From Blastomonas sp. CACIA14H2 (lineage in GTDB: Bacteria; Pseudomonadota; Alphaproteobacteria; Sphingomonadales; Sphingomonadaceae), in contig AYSC01000001.1 of the NCBI GenBank assembly GCA_000503195.1, positions 124,001 to 188,000 of the forward strand: 64,000 bases of DNA. Direction: 5' to 3'. A program made the position numbers and the translations under genes. This document shows, one piece after another, positions 27,059-34,920 of this stretch (positions are counted from its first letter, which is position 1; each line of letters starts with the position of its first letter). The notes under the pieces are model-generated. The model was not told where the DNA came from. It did not search any database and was given only the letters and a program-made list of their open reading frames with translations.

Positions 27059-27690
27059 AGGGCTGGACTCGCGACGAGATAGCGGCGCGGGCTGCGCTCG
27101 ACATTCCGGACGGCGCCTATGTCAACCTTGGCATCGGTCAGCCCGAACGCGTCGCAGACCTCATGCCGCCCGACCGCGAGATCATGCTCCACAGCGAAAA
27201 CGGGATATTGGGGATGGGCAAGGCGCCCGCCTTCGAGGATCGGGACATGGAGTTGATCAATGCCGGCAAGAAGCCCGTGACGCTCGTGCCGGGTGGTGCC
27301 TTCTTTCATCATGCCGACAGCTTCGCCATGATACGGGGGCGGCATATCGACGTCTGCATCCTCGGGGCGTTCGAGGTGACCTGCGCGGGAGACATCGCCA
27401 ACTGGTCGAGCGGAGGCAACGCTCCGCCGGCTGTCGGAGGGGCCATGGACCTGGTGGCCGGGGCGCGCGAAGTCCGGGTGATCATGTCGCATCGGACCGC
27501 ACAGGGTCGGCCCAAGCTGATCGAGCAACTTACGCTGCCTGCAACGGGGCGGGCGGTGGTCAAGCGCGTCTATACCGAGCTGGCGGTCATGGATCCGGCA
27601 GGCGATTATTTCAAACTGGTTGAACTGGCTCCCGGTATTCACCTGGACGCCCTGGAGCAGGCAACAGGTGCGCCGGTCAGTGCGGGCTGA
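27055..27690 (+). CDS. 3-oxoacid/3-oxoadipate CoA-transferase, beta subunit
   Basis: A 211-residue class I CoA-transferase beta subunit. The catalytic glutamate lies in HSENGILGMG, the invariant SENG motif of PcaJ/ScoB/AtoA; GAYVNLGIGQPERVAD, GAFEVTCAGDIANW and a C-terminal TELAVMDPAGDYFKLVELAPG also match the family. Partner of the upstream alpha subunit (ATGA overlap). Last gene of the seven-gene operon; it converges with the GntR gene 31 bases away. Confidence 0.92.
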   Translation: MKGWTRDEIAARAALDIPDGAYVNLGIGQPERVADLMPPDREIMLHSENGILGMGKAPAFEDRDMELINAGKKPVTLVPGGAFFHHADSFAMIRGRHIDVCILGAFEVTCAGDIANWSSGGNAPPAVGGAMDLVAGAREVRVIMSHRTAQGRPKLIEQLTLPATGRAVVKRVYTELAVMDPAGDYFKLVELAPGIHLDALEQATGAPVSAG

Positions 27691-27721
27691 CCGGCGCTTT
27701 GCGACCGCGACAGCGGCGTCG

Positions 27722-28474
27722 TCACGGAGCCGTGTCGACCTTGTTGCCACGCTTCTTGCGGGCAGGCCCGCGCGTTTCGACCGGCGCCAGGGAACGGCGT
27801 CCCGACCGAAGCAGGCGACCAAGATGATTGCGCGATCGGTGCGCATGCTCGCGCATGAGAAATTCGGCGCGCGCGCCTTCCCCCTGACGCAGCGCGTCCA
27901 GTATGTGGATATGGTCGGAATGGGCCTCGAGCATGCGCGCCTGGGCATCATCCTGCTGATCATTGGTAAACAGGATGGCAACCGGAGCGACGAGCGGCAT
28001 TTTCGACAGGAAGGCATGCACCTTTTGAAGGGTCCCGAGACCGGAAGCCTCGATGATCGCGCCGTGGAACTCGTCGTTCGCGAGCGACCACGATCGCATG
28101 TCGTCCGCGCCGCAAAGCCCGGCAGCGACAAGACGCTCGCCTTCCGCAACGCACGCTTCGAGCCGGGCAATCGTGTCGGCAGGCAGTCCCCGTTCGACGG
28201 CGGCGCGCGCTGCCAGCCCTTCCAGGGCTCCGCGAACATCGAAGGCCGACAACACGTCATCGATACTGAAATCGCAAACGACAAAGCCGCGATTTGCTTC
28301 GCCCGTGACCAGCCCCTCTGCCTCCAGGATGCTGAGCGCCACGCGAACCGGCGTGCGCGATACTCCGAACGCCTGTGCGAGATCGCGTTCGGGCACCCGC
28401 GAGCCTGGCTTTAGCTCCTGCGAGACGATCATTTCGCGCAGCTTCAGCGTGACGCTCTCAACTCGGGTAGCCAT
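27722..28474 (-). CDS. GntR-family regulator, FCD (FadR) subfamily
   Basis: A 250-residue regulator with an N-terminal winged helix (LKPGSRVPERDLAQAFGVSRTPVRVALSILEAEGLV, about residues 17-55) and a C-terminal FCD domain whose metal-ligand residues can be seen in NDEFHGAI, AHSDHIHILDAL and REHAHRS. FCD regulators sense small organic acids and usually repress neighbouring catabolic genes at short palindromes. GGAGATTC precedes ATG 28474. It converges with the seven-gene operon, and motif-2 palindromes lie at 18337, 18400, 28650, 30059 and 30121, making it the obvious candidate for that regulon. The basic C-terminal tail is unusual. Confidence 0.9.
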   Translation of the reverse strand: MATRVESVTLKLREMIVSQELKPGSRVPERDLAQAFGVSRTPVRVALSILEAEGLVTGEANRGFVVCDFSIDDVLSAFDVRGALEGLAARAAVERGLPADTIARLEACVAEGERLVAAGLCGADDMRSWSLANDEFHGAIIEASGLGTLQKVHAFLSKMPLVAPVAILFTNDQQDDAQARMLEAHSDHIHILDALRQGEGARAEFLMREHAHRSRNHLGRLLRSGRRSLAPVETRGPARKKRGNKVDTAP

Positions 28475-28649
28475 CTTGAATCTCCAGGCCGGTCGGTCGA
28501 GGGGATCCGAACGGACTTTTCAGCGTGAAATCAAAAGCATTTCTCGGTTCTGCTTCGCGGGCCAGCCAGTTTTCGGCGGTAGCCCGCACCAGCCAGCGCA
28601 CGACCCTGCCATCGTCCGAAAATGCCAGGCGTTGCGAACGCCGGAAAGT

Positions 28650-28659
28650 TGGCATGCCA
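28650..28659. promoter_or_regulatory. Operator candidate, motif 2 (perfect 12-mer)
   Basis: TGGCATGCCA within TTGGCATGCCAA (28649-28660), a perfect 12-bp palindrome. It lies 74 bases ahead of the decayed Rieske oxygenase start (28733) and 176 bases from the GntR start, so it could have served either. Confidence 0.55.
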
Positions 28660-28732
28660 AATCGGTAGGGCATTCGCAATGGCGGCCTTGGTCGGTCGAT
28701 AACTCCACTCTGGTCTATCTCGGGAGCGGGTC

Positions 28733-29346
28733 ATGTCCTTTGCCTTCATTGCCTGGTATTATGCCGCCCTCGCGCACGAAGCCGCGCAGACCCGTGCGCG
28801 GCGAACGCGGCGTAGCAAAAGCCACCGCCGACCGTTGTCCGCATCGTTTCGCGCCACTCCACAAGGGTGTGTTCGACGGCAGCATGATCGAATGCCCCTG
28901 TTACGGCTTCAAGGTCGATCAGAACGGCAAGTGTGGCCATCATCCCCATGGCGATGGAAGAAATCCCCGCACGGCGCGGCTGAAATCATATCCGGTTCAG
29001 GAGCGCGACGATGTGGTCTGAATCAGACCCGGCGACCCAGCCCTGGCCAACCCGGAGGACATCACGCCGCTTCAACTGGTCCAGCGGGGCGCGTTGCCAC
29101 CGGTCGATGGTCATCTGCTGATGCCAGTCGACTATCGACTGGTTCTCGACACCCTGATCGACCTTTCTCATGCGATGTTCCTTCACGCAGGGACCCTGTC
29201 GCCCGAACGTGCGCTGATCGCGGCCTGTCAGGAGTACATCGACGGCAGGGCGTTCTTCTCGCTCCAGGCAGGACCTCGCAACCGACTTTGCGGCCCTGCG
29301 CTGCCGCCGCAACCTGGAGCGCCGGATCGCCGCCGAGGCTGCCTGA
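28733..29346 (+). pseudogene. Decayed VanA-type Rieske oxygenase
   Basis: Pieces of a VanA-like ring-hydroxylating or O-demethylating oxygenase lie in order. The start (MSFAFIAWYYAALAHE) is in one frame; the Rieske region ADRCPHRFAPLHKGVFDG... ECPCYGF... HNPHGD-like is in another. There is an in-frame TGA at 29019-29021 where VWIW is usual, then GDPALANPEDI and DLSHAMFLHAGTL, and finally a C-terminal piece ending AALRCRRNLERRIAAEAA in a third frame. The expected CPYHG ligand motif reads CPCYG, so the second Rieske His is Tyr (TAC, 28902-28904). At about 614 bases against about 1,050, most of the catalytic domain is missing. Frameshift, nonsense, ligand loss and deletion together make function very unlikely. 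Confidence 0.8.
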
Positions 29347-29380
29347 TCGGGTCCATGCGAGCAGGAGGGGGCGGTGGTTC

Positions 29381-30034
29381 CTACAGGACCATGCCTTCGA
29401 TCCGTGCCATATCCAGCGAAGCCTGTTCCCGCGCGATTACGCGCCGAAAACTCGGACGCGCCCGCACCCTGGCGGCGTGGTCGGCGAGTGCCGGAAAGCG
29501 ATCGAGCGGAAAGCCGCCCTTTTCAGCGGTGCTGTACCCCCAATAGACATAGGTGTCGATGATGGACCAGCTGGTGCCGTACCACCAACCGCCCGCCAGC
29601 CGCTGGCTGATCCTTTCGCAGTCGCCAAGAAATGTCTCGATGCCGTGCGCCCGCACCCCATCCGTCTCGCCCGTCGTCCACTTCATGGGCATCCTGATCT
29701 GTCGCACGGTCGGATGCATGGTCCCGGAGCACCACGCGAGATCGGCGCGATACTGATGATCCTCCAGCGGCCCTTGGGTCGGCGGAAACAGACCGCCTTC
29801 AGGCCGCAGGCAGTGCAGCGTCCAGAGGATGGCGGCGTTCTCGGTCAGGATCGTGCCGTCGATCACGAGCGTCGGAACTTTGCCCTTCGGGTTGATCGCG
29901 AGATAGTCCGGCTTTGTCTGCCCCATGGCCTTCATGTTGACGAGCACGTCGCTGTAATCGCAACCGACTTCCTCGAGCGCGTTCATCGTGACGCGCGAGC
30001 AGGCAGCGGGGAATTGATAAAGCGTGATTTCCAT
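29381..30034 (-). CDS. Glutathione S-transferase
   Basis: A 217-residue soluble GST with an N-terminal thioredoxin-like domain (ITLYQFPAACSRVTMNALEEVG, INPKGKVPTLVIDG with the cis-Pro, LTENAAILWTL with the gamma-Glu contact) and an all-helical C-terminal domain containing the WSIIDTYVYWGY N-capping segment. A Cys at position 13 (AACSR) suits the beta/bacterial type, where Ser or Cys activates glutathione. Bacterial catabolic GSTs act as ether-bond cleaving, dehalogenating or maleylpyruvate-isomerising enzymes. GGAGGT lies six bases before ATG 30034. Two motif-2 palindromes lie upstream, linking it to the GntR regulon. Confidence 0.92.
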   Translation of the reverse strand: MEITLYQFPAACSRVTMNALEEVGCDYSDVLVNMKAMGQTKPDYLAINPKGKVPTLVIDGTILTENAAILWTLHCLRPEGGLFPPTQGPLEDHQYRADLAWCSGTMHPTVRQIRMPMKWTTGETDGVRAHGIETFLGDCERISQRLAGGWWYGTSWSIIDTYVYWGYSTAEKGGFPLDRFPALADHAARVRARPSFRRVIAREQASLDMARIEGMVL

Positions 30035-30058
30035 GTGCGCACCTCCGCTGGATCACGT

Positions 30059-30068
30059 TGGCATGCCA
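30059..30068. promoter_or_regulatory. Operator candidate, motif 2 (GST proximal)
   Basis: TGGCATGCCA within GTTGGCATGCCAAATG, 24 bases upstream of the GST start codon on the minus strand, and 62 bases from its partner at 30121. Confidence 0.55.
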
Positions 30069-30416
30069 AATGCCACAACTCTAGAGAAAGTCAGTGTCTG
30101 TAGGCGGAATAGCGATAATTTGGCATGCCATCTAATGGGGATGCAGGATGCGATCATCCGTTCAGCCGGAACGCGGCAAGGGGGCCGCAATCGACGAGCC
30201 GACCGAAGCTGGTCCCAAGATCAGGATTGGGCCATCGCCGATTGTCGGCCTCCAGGCATGGCGCCAGCCAATGTCGCATTTTCGCCGAAACCCGTCACAA
30301 GCCTGGGCGCTCATGCTGACTGGCATGCGATCGAGGATGCGATTGACCGCCCCGACTGGGCATGGTCGCGTGCTGCTCCTCGATCATGCCGCCATGCGAG
30401 GCTGTTTCAAATCCAC
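30069..30416. other. Gene-free stretch right of GST promoter
   Basis: About 350 bases with a motif-2 site at its left end and no convincing gene. Plus-strand frames at 30024-30902 and 30148-30522 overlap the TetR gene antisense and have no family features. It may be the scar of a deleted plus-strand gene. Confidence 0.35.
30121..30130. promoter_or_regulatory. Operator candidate, motif 2 (GST distal)
   Basis: TGGCATGCCA; its plus-strand context (TTTGGCATGCCATCT) matches the copy at 18400 beyond the palindrome, and GATAAT (30114-30119) just before it could be a plus-strand -10. This suggests that a plus-strand promoter once faced right here. Confidence 0.5.
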
Positions 30417-31067
30417 TCAGTCCTTGGCGATGCCATTCAGCACGACGCTGTTCAGATGGTCGGTAAATTTATCGACGAGTTCCTTGTCGATGGTCGTGAT
30501 GCCAAAAACATTCTCGAGCTGATAGCGTCCAAAGAACAATTGATCGCAGGCCCCCACGGTGTGAAAGTAAAACAACAGGGGATCGATCGGACGGAAAATT
30601 CCCGCTTCCACCCCTTCTTTCAATATCCGTTCCTGGGCTTCGGCAACTGGAGTCGAAAATTCCTGCGCCAGGATATGCCCAAAGGTTACGGAATCATCCG
30701 CCAACAGCTGATGCATCAGCCGGTTGACATAGGGATATTGAAAATAGATGCGTATCATCCCGCTGATATGGATCCGCAGTTTGACATCCGGTGCGAGCTT
30801 CATTTCGGCGAGATGCTTAAGCTGAAGCATCGCGGGGCCGAGGACCTTTCGCAACAGGGCAAGCATAAGGCCCGCCTTGTTGCCGAAATAATATTTCACT
30901 AATGAAGCATTCAGTCCGCTCTTCGTTCCGAGCTCGCTCAGCGACAGGTCTGCCACGCCCCTCTCGATCATCAATTCGCTGGCAGCGTTGAGCAGCTGTT
31001 CCCGTGTGGCGATGTCCTGCTGGCCCCGATTAGCTTCCCGCTGCGCGCCTTTGGAGGGTGCCCGCAT
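30417..31067 (-). CDS. TetR/AcrR-family regulator
   Basis: A 216-residue TetR-type regulator: REQLLNAASELMIERGVADLSLSELGTKSGLNASLVKYYFGNKAGLM at about residues 20-65 is a typical helix-turn-helix ending in the YYFGNK helix. The ligand domain is helical and unassigned. The frame runs back to 31295, but ATG 31067 has AAAGGAG six bases upstream and begins MRAPSKGAQREANRG, a normal basic lead. It is divergent from the SDR gene at 31522; a TAATCA-N6-TAATTG site lies between them, and related sites lie before several CoA-metabolism units to the right, so it is the candidate controller of region 4. Confidence 0.9.
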   Translation of the reverse strand: MRAPSKGAQREANRGQQDIATREQLLNAASELMIERGVADLSLSELGTKSGLNASLVKYYFGNKAGLMLALLRKVLGPAMLQLKHLAEMKLAPDVKLRIHISGMIRIYFQYPYVNRLMHQLLADDSVTFGHILAQEFSTPVAEAQERILKEGVEAGIFRPIDPLLFYFHTVGACDQLFFGRYQLENVFGITTIDKELVDKFTDHLNSVVLNGIAKD

Positions 31068-31521
31068 GCAAAACTCCTTTGGTGTAGGTTTCTGCAGGTC
31101 CCAATACCCTGTCGATCTCGTGCCGTACATGAATTTCTTCAATTGCTCCATCAAACCGTCGCTTCCTTGTCGCTCACGCCTATTTCCGGCTCGTCCCATG
31201 CTTGAGCGCAAATCCGGCGCGATACGAACCGTGCAATTGCTAGTTGCACCAACCCGCCAAGCCCGAGGGTTCGCGGCAGGCATCGGGCAACGCATTGAAA
31301 GGCCAAGGGATATGGGCGATTGCTGGAAAAGGCGTGTTAACGCGCAGCGAAATTGTCAGCGATGATACCAGCGCGAGCTGCCAAGCGACCCCGCATCGCA
31401 GCAGATAATCATGCAATTAATTGACTCGCGCCAGCATCACTGCTTTGGAATGTCGGACAGCGGCGCGGAACGGATCATTTGCCCGGCCCGGTCATTGCTG
31501 GCAGGTGGCAGGAGGGGATAT
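31068..31521. other. Divergent interval between TetR and SDR genes
   Basis: About 450 bases. It contains the motif-3 site at 31406-31423; otherwise I see no gene, only an unconvincing upstream extension of the TetR frame. Confidence 0.4.
31406..31423. promoter_or_regulatory. Operator candidate, motif 3
   Basis: TAATCA-N6-TAATTG, 10 of 12 arm bases matching the perfect copy at 50283 (TAATCA-N6-TGATTA). It overlaps a second short palindrome CAATTAATTG (31414-31423). About 100 bases before the SDR start. Confidence 0.4.
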
Positions 31522-32316
31522 ATGGCCGAACATCGCATGGCAGGCCGGACTGTTATCATCACGGGCGGCTCCAGCGGGATCGGTGCGGCCATGGTCGCCC
31601 GGTTTGCCCAGCAGGATGCGTTCGTGCTCATCGCCGACCTGAAGGCGCCAACGTCAGAGGGGCTGGTTCGGCTGCTGGACGACGGCCAGGCTGCCTTTGT
31701 CAGGACAGATGTGTCGAACGAGGCAAGCATTGCGGACTGCGTCGCCCAGGCCTTGCAGGCCTCTGGTCGGATCGATTGTCTGATCAACAATGCGGGCGTG
31801 TTCGATCCCACGCCGGATACGGTCGGGATTGTGGCGGCCGATGCGGACAGGCTGTTCCGGATCCTGCTGCTGGGGCCGATGCTGATGGCGCGTCAGGTCA
31901 TTCCCGTCATGCGCAGGCAAGGGGGCGGCGCGATCATCAATACGACCAGCGTGACAGGTGTTGCGCCTTCAGGCGGGTCTGCGGTTTACGGCCCGTTGAA
32001 GGCGGGTCTGATCCACTGGACCCGTTGCGCAGCGTTGGAACTCGCGCGCGACAAGATCCGCGTCAACGCAGTATGCCCCGGAGGCGTCCTCACACCCATG
32101 ATCATGCCCGCATTCGAGATCGAACCGGATGACGTCTCGGCATTGGCGCAGGCCAGCGAAGCGATGGGTGCAACCCAGCCGCTCGGGCGGATTGGTACCC
32201 CTGACGACATTGCCAGTGCCGCGCTCTACCTTGCCAGCGACGAGGCGTCGTGGGTGACCGGGCAGAACCTGGTGGTGGATGGCGGGTGGACCTTGGCACC
32301 GGGCAGGGGGCAATAG
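31522..32316 (+). CDS. Short-chain dehydrogenase/reductase
   Basis: A 264-residue classical SDR: cofactor loop TVIITGGSSGIGAA, acidic strand end IADLKAP (NAD preference), LINNAGVFDP, catalytic Ser in NTTSVTGV and YxxxK in VYGPLKAG, and a C-terminal VTGQNLVVDGGW. It oxidises or reduces an alcohol/ketone with NAD(H). AGGAGGGG (31510-31517) precedes ATG 31522. Divergent from the TetR gene with motif 3 between. It may act on hydroxyacyl or alicyclic intermediates; the substrate is not visible. Confidence 0.92.
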   Translation: MAEHRMAGRTVIITGGSSGIGAAMVARFAQQDAFVLIADLKAPTSEGLVRLLDDGQAAFVRTDVSNEASIADCVAQALQASGRIDCLINNAGVFDPTPDTVGIVAADADRLFRILLLGPMLMARQVIPVMRRQGGGAIINTTSVTGVAPSGGSAVYGPLKAGLIHWTRCAALELARDKIRVNAVCPGGVLTPMIMPAFEIEPDDVSALAQASEAMGATQPLGRIGTPDDIASAALYLASDEASWVTGQNLVVDGGWTLAPGRGQ

Positions 32317-32502
32317 CCGCGAAGACGAACGAATCGCCACTGCCTATGGCCCGCAGATCCGGCCCGGAGCTGATCAACCTTTCGGGTCTGGCTGCAGCGC
32401 AGGTCATGCTCGGACGCTTCAAGCGCCGGCGCCGAACGTCGCGCAAGGCGCCCGAGCACTCCAGAGTACGGAAACAAGTCTCACAGCCCGAGGGAAGCCA
32501 AT

Positions 32503-32736
32503 ATGCAGCCTGATGCGCCCGTTCGACCCATCATCAAGTCACCTTGCGTGCGCGTCTGCAAGATCGACGAGGACGACGGCAGATGTCTCGGATGTTCGCG
32601 TACTGCAGAGGAAATCCGGGGCTGGTTCCAGCTTGCCGACGAGGAGAAGCTTGGGATCATAGCCGCTATTCCTGACCGCATGCGCGAGCGCATGGCCCGC
32701 CGCCGCGCCGAGCGCGAAAGCCGCGCACCGGCTTGA
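32503..32736 (+). CDS. DUF1289 small cysteine-rich protein
   Basis: A 77-residue protein with the DUF1289 signature: SPCVRVCKIDEDDGRCLGCSRT with four cysteines (CxxxC...CxGC), followed by EEIRGWFQLADEEK and an arginine-rich tail. The four Cys suggest a small metal or Fe-S site; family function is unknown. It is often found beside oxidoreductase genes in proteobacteria. GAGGGAAG precedes the ATG. It converges with the SDR gene at 32763. Confidence 0.88.
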   Translation: MQPDAPVRPIIKSPCVRVCKIDEDDGRCLGCSRTAEEIRGWFQLADEEKLGIIAAIPDRMRERMARRRAERESRAPA

Positions 32737-32762
32737 ATTACAGGCCAAGCGCAGATCGTATG

Positions 32763-33539
32763 TCAGCGCGGACATTGTCCATCGTCGACGCGGATCACCG
32801 TTCCGGTCACCGCGTCAGAGCCGGGCGATGCCAGGTAAAGCAGGGTGCTATCGAGTTGAGCGGGATGGCCCAGGCGCTTGCGAGGGAACTGGGCGATGAA
32901 GTCATCCCCGATGCGTGAACGCATGCCATCCATCATCTCGGTATCGAACGCTCCAGGCGCTATGCAGTTGACGTTGATCCGGGCCGCTGACCATTCCACC
33001 GCGAGCACTTCCGTCATCCGCACCACCGCCGCCTTGGAAACCGAGTAAAGCGACGCGCCAGGGCTGGCGTAGTGGAAGGCGGCGACCGACGCTATGTTGA
33101 TGATACGCCCCGGCCGGCCGGCCTTTATCAATCGCGCGGCTACCTCCCGCGCGAGAATGAAGGGGCCGCGAACATTGACATTGAGAACCTGATCAATCAG
33201 CTCGAGCGGCATTTTGGTGGCCAGTTGAGCATCGGGTACGCCGGCATTGTTGATCAGGATCGTGACGAGCCCGAGTTCGTTCTCGACCTCGGCAACGGCC
33301 GCGGGCAGGGCGGCGGGATCGGCCATGTCGAGCTTGAGCGCATGGGCCTCACCCCCTGCGTCGCGGATCTGGGCTGCCAGTGTTTCAAGGCGGTCATTTC
33401 TGCGTCCCGCAAGTGCGACCCTTGCGCCTGCACCTGCGAGCACTTGGGCAAAGCGATGGCCGAGCCCGGAAGACGCACCCGTCACCAGAGCCGTCTGCCC
33501 GCTCAGATCGACGCCGGCATTCGAAATGGGAAAGCTCAT
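32763..33539 (-). CDS. Short-chain dehydrogenase/reductase
   Basis: A 258-residue classical SDR with ALVTGASSGLGHRFA, basic GRRNDR after strand 2 (suggesting NADP), NNAGVPD, Ser in NIASVAAF, YSVSKAAV, and a C-terminal VTGTVIRVDDGQ. AAGGAGAAGG precedes ATG 33539; the frame extends to 33575 but that adds a non-conserved lead. Divergent from the acyl-CoA dehydrogenase at 33697 with a motif-3 site between. Probably a beta-hydroxyacyl or alcohol dehydrogenase of the same network. Confidence 0.92.
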   Translation of the reverse strand: MSFPISNAGVDLSGQTALVTGASSGLGHRFAQVLAGAGARVALAGRRNDRLETLAAQIRDAGGEAHALKLDMADPAALPAAVAEVENELGLVTILINNAGVPDAQLATKMPLELIDQVLNVNVRGPFILAREVAARLIKAGRPGRIINIASVAAFHYASPGASLYSVSKAAVVRMTEVLAVEWSAARINVNCIAPGAFDTEMMDGMRSRIGDDFIAQFPRKRLGHPAQLDSTLLYLASPGSDAVTGTVIRVDDGQCPR

Positions 33540-33650
33540 CGCATCCTTCTCCTTGAATTGCATTCCCTCGCCCATGCCGAGGCGGTCGGCATGTCGGCAT
33601 CAAACCGCAGGCCGACCGCATTAGGGTCTGGTACTGCCACCTTCTGTGTG

Positions 33651-33668
33651 TAATTAAGCGATTGATCA
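33651..33668. promoter_or_regulatory. Operator candidate, motif 3
   Basis: TAATTA-N6-TGATCA, 10 of 12 arm bases matching the perfect copy at 50283, in the divergent interval between the SDR (minus) and acyl-CoA dehydrogenase (plus), 28 bases before the latter's ATG. Confidence 0.45.
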
Positions 33669-33696
33669 AGAGACTCGGAAAGCAGGGCGGGGAAAA

Positions 33697-34920
33697 ATGG
33701 ATTTCGAGCATAGCGCTAAGGTCAGGGAGCTCGTCGCCAGGCTCGAGCATTTCATGGCCGAACACGTCTATCCGATCGAGGCCGAGCTTCATGCCTGGAA
33801 CAACGATCCTGCCAATCTGTGGAAGCCATGGCCGGGCATGGATGCCATCAAGGCGAAGGCCAGGGCGGCCGGCTTGTGGAACCTGTTCCTGCCGCACGAA
33901 TATGGCGAATTCTCGCCGGGCTTGACGAACCTCGAATATGCGCCGCTGGCCGAGATCATGGGCCGCTCGCCCCATGCTTCGGAATTTTTCAACTGTTCGG
34001 CGCCCGACACCGGCAACATGGAAGTCCTGGCGAAATACGGCACTCCCGAACAGCAGGAGCGTTGGCTCAAGCCCTTGCTCGCGGGGGACATCCGCTCGGT
34101 CTATATGATGACCGAGCCGCAGGTCGCTTCGTCGGATGCAACCAACATCAGCACATCGATCGTGCGCGATGGCGACGAATACGTCATCAACGGGGTGAAA
34201 TGGTGGATCTCGGGCATCATGGATCCCCGCGCCGAGCTGCTGCTTGTCATGGGCAAGAGCAATCCGGAGGGGCCGCGTCACCAGCAGCACTCTACCATCA
34301 TCGTGCCGCGCGATACGCCGGGCGTGAGGGTGGTTCGCAACATGCGGGTCTTCAGCAACTGGAATTCGCCGGGCGGCGAATCGGAGGTCGCGCTCGAGAA
34401 TGTCCGCGTGCCGGCCTCCAATCTCATGCTCGGCGAGGGACGCGGTTTCGAGATTGCGCAGGGTCGCCTTGGCCCGGGCCGCATTCATCACAGCATGCGT
34501 TCCATCGGACAGGCCCAGCGCTCTCTGGAGGCCATGGCGAAGCGCGCCGAAAGCCGGGTCGCGTTCGGCAAGAAGCTGTCCGAGCAGGGCAGCGTTCGCC
34601 AGGATGTCGCACGCTCGTTCTGCGAGATCGAGATGGCGCGTCTGCTGACCCTGAAGGCAGCCGATGCGATGGACAAATATGGCAACAAGGTCGCCGCCGA
34701 CCTGATCGCGGCGATCAAGATCGTGGCGCCGCAGATGGCGCAGACGGTCGCGGATCGGGCCATTCAGGTGCATGGCGGCATGGGCGTGTGCGACGATACC
34801 TCGGTGTCGGAGGCCTTTACGCTCAACCGTTACCTGCGGATCGCCGACGGGCCGGACGAGGTCCATATGAACCAGCTCGGTCGTCTCAAGATCAAGCAAT
34901 ACACGCAGGCGTATCCATGA
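33697..34920 (+). CDS. Acyl-CoA dehydrogenase (ACAD10/11-like)
   Basis: A 407-residue flavoenzyme. Visible family features are the N-terminal helical domain, MMTEPQVASSDATNIST (FAD/substrate strand), VNMR-like beta-domain residues, RLGPGRIHHSMRSIGQAQRSL, and the end QVHGGMGVCDDTSVSEAF... RIADGPDEVH. The last motif and the overall shape match the ACAD10/11 group, which handles unusual acyl-CoAs (branched, hydroxylated, aromatic). It forms the alpha-beta double bond with FAD and passes electrons to ETF. Four-base overlap with the enoyl-CoA hydratase gene, so the two act in sequence. Ribosome site GGGGAAAA is modest. Confidence 0.92.
   Translation: MDFEHSAKVRELVARLEHFMAEHVYPIEAELHAWNNDPANLWKPWPGMDAIKAKARAAGLWNLFLPHEYGEFSPGLTNLEYAPLAEIMGRSPHASEFFNCSAPDTGNMEVLAKYGTPEQQERWLKPLLAGDIRSVYMMTEPQVASSDATNISTSIVRDGDEYVINGVKWWISGIMDPRAELLLVMGKSNPEGPRHQQHSTIIVPRDTPGVRVVRNMRVFSNWNSPGGESEVALENVRVPASNLMLGEGRGFEIAQGRLGPGRIHHSMRSIGQAQRSLEAMAKRAESRVAFGKKLSEQGSVRQDVARSFCEIEMARLLTLKAADAMDKYGNKVAADLIAAIKIVAPQMAQTVADRAIQVHGGMGVCDDTSVSEAFTLNRYLRIADGPDEVHMNQLGRLKIKQYTQAYP

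Noticed and set aside
29019-29021. In-frame TGA in the Rieske gene as a selenocysteine or read-through codon
   Set aside because: The same gene also has frame changes, loss of a Rieske ligand His and a large catalytic-domain deletion, so decay is the simpler explanation.
30024-30902. 292-codon plus-strand frame right of the GST gene
   Set aside because: Mostly antisense to the TetR gene and without recognisable motifs or a ribosome site.
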